From positions 1-64,000 of the forward strand of contig SUYN01000012.1 in the NCBI GenBank assembly GCA_015060405.1: a DNA stretch of 64,000 nt, given 5' to 3'. The number at the start of each line of letters is the position of its first letter. Within the stretch, counting starts at the first letter, position 1. This document shows positions 54,043 to 61,000 of the stretch, piece by piece. The notes below the pieces were generated by a model, which was not told where the DNA came from, did no database searches, and worked only from the letters and a program-made list of their open reading frames with translations. Both the position numbers and the translations under genes were made by a program. Source of the DNA: Bacteroidales bacterium. Lineage in GTDB: Bacteria > Bacteroidota > Bacteroidia > Bacteroidales > UBA932.

Positions 54043-55041
54043 ATGGGTAAAGTAAAGAAGGTTGGCCAAGGTGTCCAGGACACCGAAGCCGGGGCGAGAG
54101 AGCCGAATGTATTTGCGAAATTGATCTACGATTCCGGGTTCAAGATCGTTTTAGGAACTGAAGGGAAAAGCGAAAGACTGCTGATGACATTGCTGAACCG
54201 TCTTCTTGGTATGAGGATAGTTGAAGTGACGTATCTGCCGACTGAAAGACTAGGACTGACGGAGGAGGAAAGCAAGTCTTTCTTCGATGTTGCCTGCAAA
54301 GACAGTCAGGGAAGACGTTTCCTGATCGAGATGCAGATGTGGAGCCAGCACTACTACCACAAGAGAGCAGTCTATTATTCCAGTCTGTCAGTACAGGACC
54401 AGGCACGGATGGAGAAGAAGGCACAGAGAAGTCAGGGCAGACCTTGGGACTACTATTTCGCGCCGGTATATCAGATCAGTTTTCTGAACTTTCCGAACTC
54501 GATAGTAGAAGAGAAGGCCGAGGGAGGCAATCAGTACATTTCACATTTTGTGTATCGGAGCAAAGACACCGGTCATGCATTGAACGATGATACAAATATA
54601 GTTTTCATTGACCTGCAGAAGTTCCGCAAAGAGGAGGATGAGTGTGAAAACCTCACGGACAGATGGCTTTACAGCATCCGTAACATGCATCTTCTGAAAA
54701 GAAGGCCTGCGTGGGTCTCCGGGACTGAGCTTGAAGAACTATACCATGAAGCTGAACTGGCGTCATGGTCACCAGAAAAAAGAAATCATTACGAGAAACA
54801 GATCATGAACAGGAATGACTACGAGAACATTCTCTACGAACGTTACACAGACGGGATAAACAAAGGACGGTCTGAAGGGCACGCCGAGGGAAGGGCTGAA
54901 GGACATGCTGAAGGAAGAGCTGTGGGAGCGGTTGACGGGAAGACGGAGGTTGCCAGGAACATGATGAAAGAAGGGATGGACATCGAGCAGATCTCCAGGC
55001 TTACCGGACTACCTCAGGAGCAGATTGCGGCGCTGCGTTAG
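54043..55041 (+). CDS. Rpn/PD-(D/E)XK-family transposase-like nuclease
   Basis: The 332-residue protein belongs to the Rpn (recombination-promoting nuclease) or PDDEXK_2 family. It opens with FAKLIYDSGFKIVLGTEGKS. The nuclease core has Asp in SFFDVACKDSQGRRF and Glu-x-Gln in LIEMQMWSQHYYHKRAVYYS. The later part has the family's FLNF and FIDLQKFRKEEDE. A short EG[HR]AEG repeat (about residues 284-298) precedes a C-terminal helix-turn-helix-like end (MDIEQISRLTGLPQEQIAAL). Homologues nick or cut DNA and some act in phage defence. It has its own promoter and terminator, so it looks like a single-gene unit. Confidence 0.8.
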   Translation: MGKVKKVGQGVQDTEAGAREPNVFAKLIYDSGFKIVLGTEGKSERLLMTLLNRLLGMRIVEVTYLPTERLGLTEEESKSFFDVACKDSQGRRFLIEMQMWSQHYYHKRAVYYSSLSVQDQARMEKKAQRSQGRPWDYYFAPVYQISFLNFPNSIVEEKAEGGNQYISHFVYRSKDTGHALNDDTNIVFIDLQKFRKEEDECENLTDRWLYSIRNMHLLKRRPAWVSGTELEELYHEAELASWSPEKRNHYEKQIMNRNDYENILYERYTDGINKGRSEGHAEGRAEGHAEGRAVGAVDGKTEVARNMMKEGMDIEQISRLTGLPQEQIAALR

Positions 55042-55056
55042 ACAAGTGGCAGAAAA

Positions 55057-55094
55057 AACAACCCGTGCACCTTTGGGAAGATGCACGGGTTGTT
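55057..55094. terminator. Terminator between convergent genes
   Basis: AACAACCCGTGCA (55057-55069) and TGCACGGGTTGTT (55082-55094) form a perfect 13-bp stem. A-rich sequence on the left gives a T tract for the minus strand. It would end both the nuclease transcript and the SUMF1-like transcript. Confidence 0.8.
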
Positions 55095-55146
55095 AACTTT
55101 AAGCCCGAAAGCTGCCTCGGAGAGGCTCGTCATCACTTAGGAAGAA

Positions 55147-56601
55147 CTAATAGGAGGCGAGACGGAAACCTACGTCGTCATTTGATACACTAGAACTATT
55201 ACGATAAGCGCAGGCGAAGAATTGAGTCAAATTGCCTGGTGCCCCCCCACGATGGACTCGACTAGAGCCCTGTAACGGGCCAGTCGGGTCTATAGCATCA
55301 GATGATGAATAATTACCATAATAGTCTGAACACCATTCGGAAACATTACCGGTCATATCGTAAAGACCTATTTCATTAGCTATTTTTTGTTTCACAGGTT
55401 GATGACCTCCATTAATCCAACCTACACGATAGCGATCATTTGAACCACTATAATCATAACCTTCTGAATTATTGCCGCCTTTCGCTGCGAACTCCCACTC
55501 TGCTTCCGTCGGCAATCTAAAAGCGACGCTATCTATAAGGCGATTGATATGATGAGTAAACTCTACGCAATAATCCCAGGTTTGTTGCACTGGATGCTCT
55601 TCTTCACCAGATAGGGCTGTACCTCCCATGACCGCAGCCCAAAGCGCCTGTGTTACTTCTGTTTCCCCGATATAATAATCCTTTGTCAACGTAACTTTAT
55701 GTATAGGAGTTGCTGTCGTATATGGTCCCCATCCCATCATAAAGGTTCCTTTATCTACCAGAATCATCTTGAATTCCACCTCACCGATGGTGAAAGTCCT
55801 GACGAGTTCATTATAGCCCCAACCTACATGAGAATCTACAGTCGGCACTGACATATAACCGCTTTTTCCTTGGGCCAGAACCCCGGGACTGCATTTCTTG
55901 AGGAATCTTGCGTTGTTTGTCCTGTCATAGAAACGGATCTCGCGAGGACTTTCTTCATCAAAGAAAACATAGTAATACTCACTTTTTCCTGATTCGGGCA
56001 GGTAGTCCTTGAACTCCTTAGGACTGGCTGTAAGTGTGTTTGTGGTCAAACTATAGTTGGTATATCTGTGACATCCTGCAAAGTTGCACTCAGCTCCGGC
56101 ATCCCCTTCAAATCTTACTCTTCCGGTAAGAGGCTTAAGATGCGCATTGATTGTAATAGTCTCTCCGTCATAGAAGTAGGTAGCTGTGGTATCTCTGTAG
56201 ACAGCTGTCCTTTCATTAAGAATGATGTCTGCACCTCCCACCTGAACGGGATTCTCAAAATAGTAGGCATGACATCTTAACTCCTCTCCTGAAGTAATTG
56301 GTTTATAGTACTCTACTCCCCACTTATCCGCCTCCGCATCATATACTGCAGATCCTTCGACAAATGCATCCCCTACTGAAAACTGAAGGAACACCTGAGA
56401 ATCGTCTTCCCATGACGAGGATACAGCACGTGTCGGAGCATCATAAGCAGTGAGACTGCCTTCAAACACCATTGACGCAGTGTAAACCGTGCGGGTCTCC
56501 TCTTGTTCCACTTCAGTCTCCACTTTCATGCAGGACCAGATCATCAAACTTGTCAATGCCACGGACATGAGGGCATTGCAAAACATTCTAATAGTTTTCA
56601 T
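55147..56601 (-). CDS. Lipoprotein with fimbrillin-like N-terminus and SUMF1/C-type-lectin-like C-terminus
   Basis: The 484-residue protein has a lipoprotein-like signal (lipobox region MIWSC near residue 24). A beta-rich N-terminal domain (about residues 40-275) shares motifs with the next gene upstream (AHLKPLTGRVRFEG, SGYMSVPT). From about 280 a SUMF1/FGE-type domain follows (GEVEFKMILVDKGTFMMGWG, FRLPTEAEWEFAAKGG, GLYDMTGNVSEWCSDYYG and RGG ending GFRLA). FGE catalytic cysteines are not in the usual positions, so ligand binding is more likely than oxidation of sulfatases. The last 35 codons look like a retroelement-diversified variable region. By eye, 55380-55500 is poorer in G+C than its neighbours. 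It is the last gene of the locus. Confidence 0.75.
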   Translation of the reverse strand: MKTIRMFCNALMSVALTSLMIWSCMKVETEVEQEETRTVYTASMVFEGSLTAYDAPTRAVSSSWEDDSQVFLQFSVGDAFVEGSAVYDAEADKWGVEYYKPITSGEELRCHAYYFENPVQVGGADIILNERTAVYRDTTATYFYDGETITINAHLKPLTGRVRFEGDAGAECNFAGCHRYTNYSLTTNTLTASPKEFKDYLPESGKSEYYYVFFDEESPREIRFYDRTNNARFLKKCSPGVLAQGKSGYMSVPTVDSHVGWGYNELVRTFTIGEVEFKMILVDKGTFMMGWGPYTTATPIHKVTLTKDYYIGETEVTQALWAAVMGGTALSGEEEHPVQQTWDYCVEFTHHINRLIDSVAFRLPTEAEWEFAAKGGNNSEGYDYSGSNDRYRVGWINGGHQPVKQKIANEIGLYDMTGNVSEWCSDYYGNYSSSDAIDPTGPLQGSSRVHRGGAPGNLTQFFACAYRNSSSVSNDDVGFRLASY

Positions 56602-56619
56602 AATGTATCATTTACTTTG

Positions 56620-58023
56620 TTATTCTTCATTCCAGTCTTCATCATCTTCCCAGTCATCTTTTCCCATGTCGGATCCATCCATCGGATCTGTCTCGCCTCC
56701 CCAGTTTTCATTCCAATCATCATCGTCAGGCCAGTTATCTTTTCCTATCTGGTCCCCATCCGTAGGATACTGCCCCCCCGCATTCAGATTCCAATTGTCA
56801 TCCTCATTCCAATCATCTTTCCCGATACTGTCTCCTGTAACCGGATCCGAATCTTCACCATAATTATCTCCCCAGTTTTCTTCTCCCTCTTCGAAATCAC
56901 CGGAAGTGATTCCGTCTTCCTCATCCGTGGTAATGAAAGACACCTCCGGGCCATAGGAAAGTCCTTTCGGGTTTGATGCAAAGGCTCTCACATAATAGGT
57001 AGTCACCTTATCAAGACCACCGATCCTTACAGAGAACGAGTCAGAGGAACCACATGAATATGTCAATGCAGTTTCAATCGTCGGAGCCGGAGTCTTTCCA
57101 TATACAAAGCCAGACGAAAGTATGATACTGTTTCCCAGATCTGTCACTTCAGCGGCAAAACCAGCTGATACACCTTTGACACCCGTAACGTTGACCTCGC
57201 TCACAGTTGGAAGAATGACTTCCTTCTGGTTGGATGTATTGACAAATGACCAGTTGCCCGGATTTGCAGGAGTCGGTACATTCAGATAACCGCTGTTGCC
57301 GATTACAAGAACATCTTCACCAAAGGTGCGGACATAGGCTGTGTTGTGTTCTCCGCTGATTGTCAGCTTTCTTTCTGATGTATTTGCAAAGGTTGCATAG
57401 ACGTAGCCTGAACTGCCCTCTGGTCCTATCGTGACAGTCACGTCCTGTGAGACTCGTGTAAAGGAGTTGCCTGTGCGCGAATATGCAGAGATGTACTGCA
57501 GGCCACTTACAGTGAAAGACCTGCCTGGTTGACCAATGAATCTTACGCGTGAAGTCATCGGAGCAAGGTGTGCGGTGACCAGCAGGTAGCCATCCTGATC
57601 CAATGTGTAAGTTGCATTAATGTCTTTGAACGGAGCTATTTCCGGTCCGAGGGTCAGAGCATCTGCAGCCTGATCGCCAAGCCCTTTCAGCCAATAGGCT
57701 TCACAACTTGCATCAGACACAGCTACCATCGTCTTGTCGGTTGTGACGGTCCACTCCCCGGTTGCTTGAGAGTACGTCGCAAGACCCTTTATGCGCGAGC
57801 TCTTGTTCTGGAACTGCATCTGAATCACAGTACCATCCTCCCACGGGTATCCGGCCTTTGTCATCACAAAGGATGCGTTCTCAATGGAACAATCGAATCT
57901 CATCCGATAGGTGCAGGTCTGCAGTCCCTCATCATCCACATCCATTCCTGTCGAACAGGACAGGATGGCGAGAAGGGCAAGAGCCAAGGCCTTCATTCTG
58001 TTTATATATTTCATAGCTTTCAT
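56620..58023 (-). CDS. Surface lipoprotein with a fibronectin-III-like domain and an acidic Trp-Asp repeat tail
   Basis: The 467-residue protein has a lipoprotein signal (AILSC near residue 23) and an N-terminal domain of about 240 residues related to that of the SUMF1-like neighbour (AHLAPMTSRVRFIG, SGYLNVPT). One FN3-like domain follows (about 270-362, VTTYYVRAFASNPKGLSYGP). The last 100 residues are very acidic, with three roughly 26-residue repeats on the pattern GDxIGKDxWxxDDxW. The end reads SDMGKDDWEDDEDWNEE and resembles the end of the giant protein upstream. It may bind divalent metal, a surface partner or a secretion component; none is proven. Confidence 0.7.
   Translation of the reverse strand: MKAMKYINRMKALALALLAILSCSTGMDVDDEGLQTCTYRMRFDCSIENASFVMTKAGYPWEDGTVIQMQFQNKSSRIKGLATYSQATGEWTVTTDKTMVAVSDASCEAYWLKGLGDQAADALTLGPEIAPFKDINATYTLDQDGYLLVTAHLAPMTSRVRFIGQPGRSFTVSGLQYISAYSRTGNSFTRVSQDVTVTIGPEGSSGYVYATFANTSERKLTISGEHNTAYVRTFGEDVLVIGNSGYLNVPTPANPGNWSFVNTSNQKEVILPTVSEVNVTGVKGVSAGFAAEVTDLGNSIILSSGFVYGKTPAPTIETALTYSCGSSDSFSVRIGGLDKVTTYYVRAFASNPKGLSYGPEVSFITTDEEDGITSGDFEEGEENWGDNYGEDSDPVTGDSIGKDDWNEDDNWNLNAGGQYPTDGDQIGKDNWPDDDDWNENWGGETDPMDGSDMGKDDWEDDEDWNEE
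56632..56839 (-). repeat. Three in-frame 77-78 bp repeats encoding an acidic tail
   Basis: Units at about 56632-56683, 56709-56760 and 56786-56839 each encode G-D/S-x-[IM]-G-K-D-[DN]-W followed by acidic residues and a second Trp. The spacers are Gly/Asn/Thr-rich. The units are diverged at the DNA level, so this is not a recent expansion. Confidence 0.7.
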
Positions 58024-58039
58024 GTTAGCAATCTATTGT

Positions 58040-61000
58040 TTAGTCCCAATCTGTCTCAGGCTTGAAATCATCGGCATCAATGTCCGACTGTTCAGGTGCT
58101 TCTTTAGTGGTAAACGAGATTTCGGGACCATATGCAGTTCCTTTCTCGTTAGTCGCGAAAGCCCTTACATAATAGGTTGTCACTGCCTCTAAAGAAATGG
58201 CCTTTCCAGAGATTGAAGCAGACTTGCCGCAACTGATCTTATTGGAGTTAAGGCCAGGGTTCTGCGAGGTCGAGTAAACGAAGCCGACCTCGGTCAGAGT
58301 ACCATTGTTCAGGGCTGTCACCTCCGCTGTGAATGATGCGGAATTGTAAGTGACTGTCCCCATGGTAACTGCTGATACAGTAGGGACTGTTATGGCGGTC
58401 GTGGTGAAGCTCACCTCCTCGCCGTAGCCGGTGCCGGATTCGTTGGTCACATAGGAACGCACATAGTACTTCGTGCCGTCCTTAAGGCCTGTGATCTGGG
58501 CGGAGAACTCGCCGGTCTTGGCACCGCAGCTCTTCTTGCTGCCTGAGACTGTAGGACCGGAAGTCGTCGAGTACACGAAGCCTGCATCGGTGATCGTGCC
58601 ATGACCGTCGCTGGTCACACTCGCCACAAGGTTCGCTGAAGACACGGTGATGCCTGATACTGTCGTTTTGGAAGCAGATGGGGCTATGACCTTGTAGAGG
58701 GTGGTGAAGGACACGGACGGACCGTAGTAGGTCACGCCGGTCTTCGCGGTCGCGTAGGCCCTCGCGTAGTAGGTGGTGTGCTCGTTCAGGCCGCTTAGGC
58801 TCACGGTGAAGTCCTTTGCCACAGATGAGGCAGCCTTATGGCTGTCAGAGACTGTCGGACTCTGGCCGGTAGACCAGCAGACGCCGACTTCGGTCACGTC
58901 GTTGCCGCCATAGTAAGTGATGCTGCCGCTGACGGATGCCGACGACGCGGTCACGGAGGATGCCTGACCGGTCGTGAGGGTCATCGCATCAGCCTCCGTA
59001 GTGAACGTGATGGCATCACCGTAGGCTGTTCCTTCAGAGTTGGTGGCGTAGGCTTTCACATAGTAGGTCACGTTAGGCTTGAGGCCGGTCAGCTTGGATG
59101 TGAACGAACCTGTGGAGGTACGGCTGCCGAGCTCGCTCTTGCTGCCGCTGGACAGGCTAAGGTTGGAAGACGTCGACCACACATGGCCGTGCTGGGTCAC
59201 GCCGCTCTCGATGCCGAGATTAGTCACGTTGCCGGATACACTGGCTCCGGATGAAGTCACCGAACTTGCTGATCCGGTGGTCACCGAAGGAATGCTTGGA
59301 GCTGCACCGGTCGTGAAGCTGGCCTGAGCGCTGTACGAGGTTCCCTTTTCGTTTGTCGCATAGGCGCGGACATAATAAATCGTCGAGGCCTTAAGCGATA
59401 CCGCCTTGCCAGACAGGTCGGCGACCTTGCCGCAGCTGATCTTGCTTGAGTTAAGGTCAGGAGTCTGGGAAGTCGAGTAGACAAAGCCCGCATCAGCCAG
59501 GGTGCCGTTGTTAAGGGCGGTGACCTTAGCGGTAAAGGATGCGGATTCGTAAGTCACTGTGCCCAAGGTCACAGAAGACAGTGTCGGCACACTGATGGCG
59601 GTCGTGGTGAAGCTCACCTCCTCGCCGTAGCCGGTGCCGGACTCGTTGGTCACATACGAGCGCACATAGTACTTCGTGCCGTCCTTAAGGCCCGTGATCT
59701 GGGCCGAGAACTCGCCGGTCTTGGCACCGCAGCTCTTCTTGCTGCCGGAGACTGTCGGACCGGAAGTCGTCGAGTACACGAAGCCTGCATCCGTGATCGT
59801 GCCATGACCGTCGCTGGTCACGCTCGAGGCAAGGCTCGCCGATGACACGGTGATGCCTGACACGGTAGTCTTGGAAGCAGACGGAGTGATGACCTTGTAG
59901 AGAGTAGCAAATGACACTGCGTCTCCATAATAAGTCACGCCGGTCTTCGCGGTCGCGTAGGCTCTCGCGTAGTATGTGGTGTGCTCGTTAAGGCCGCTGA
60001 GGTTCACCGTAAAGTCCTTGGTCACGGACGAGGCGGCCTTGTGGCTGTCGGAGACTGTAGGGTTCTGGCCGGTAGACCAGCAGACGCCGACTTCGGTCAC
60101 GTCGTTGCCGCCATAGTAAGTGATGCTGCCGCTGACGGATGCCGACGACGCGGTCACGGAGGATGCCTGACCGGTCGTAAGGGTCATCACATCAGGAATC
60201 GTAGTGAAAGTCATCACTTCACCATATGTTGTTCCCTTGGCGTTGACAGCATATGCGCGGAATGAGTATGTTTGAACTGGTTCGAGCCCGCTTAATGTGG
60301 AACTGAATTCACCGGTGGTACCGCTTACCTTGAGTCTTTCTGACGTTGCTGAAGGATTTCCTTCACCCTTAAGCCATGTAAAGCCTCTTTCTGTAATAGC
60401 CGAGCCGTTGTCTGTCACCACCGTTCCAGACAGGTTCGCACTCTTCGCCTTGACGTCAGAAGAAGACAATGTCCTTACCACTGGAGCCGAAGCTGCTGTC
60501 GTGAATCTGACAACAGGGCTGTAGGCCGTACCCGCTGCATTTGTAGCAAATGCCCTCACATAGTACTCGGTGTAGATCGAAAGATCATTTACCGACAGCG
60601 AGAATGCATCCTTTGCATACTTCTGACTGACTTTTGATGATGTTTCCGGATCGACAGAAGCGGATGTACTGTAATAGAAACCAACGTCAGTCACAGTAGA
60701 TCCACCATGTCCGATCACGCTGCTTGAGAAGGTAGCTCCTGTAGAAGTTATGGAAGCTACATCAACAGATGTGAGCGAAGGAAGGCCAGCGATGGTCGTA
60801 AATGTGACAATTTCACCATATGAGGTACCTTCTGAATTGAGTGCATAAGCCCTGAATGAATACTTCTTGTTCGGGTCCAGATTATCAAGAAGAGTACTAA
60901 AGTCACCTAAGGTTCCGTCAACCTTGATCTTGTGTGATGAAATCGTAGGTGTATCATCTCCTATCACCCAGACAAAACCTCTTTCTGTGACCGTGGCGCC

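Noticed and set aside
53720..55146. Reverse transcriptase or template repeat for the suspected variable region
   Set aside because: I looked for YxDD-type frames and for a near-copy of the SUMF1-like 3' end here and elsewhere in the window and found none; the hypothesis is kept but without local machinery.
55147..56601. True formylglycine-generating enzyme (sulfatase activation)
   Set aside because: The usual pair of catalytic cysteines near the RGG motif is not present, the protein is a lipoprotein, and no sulfatase gene is nearby.
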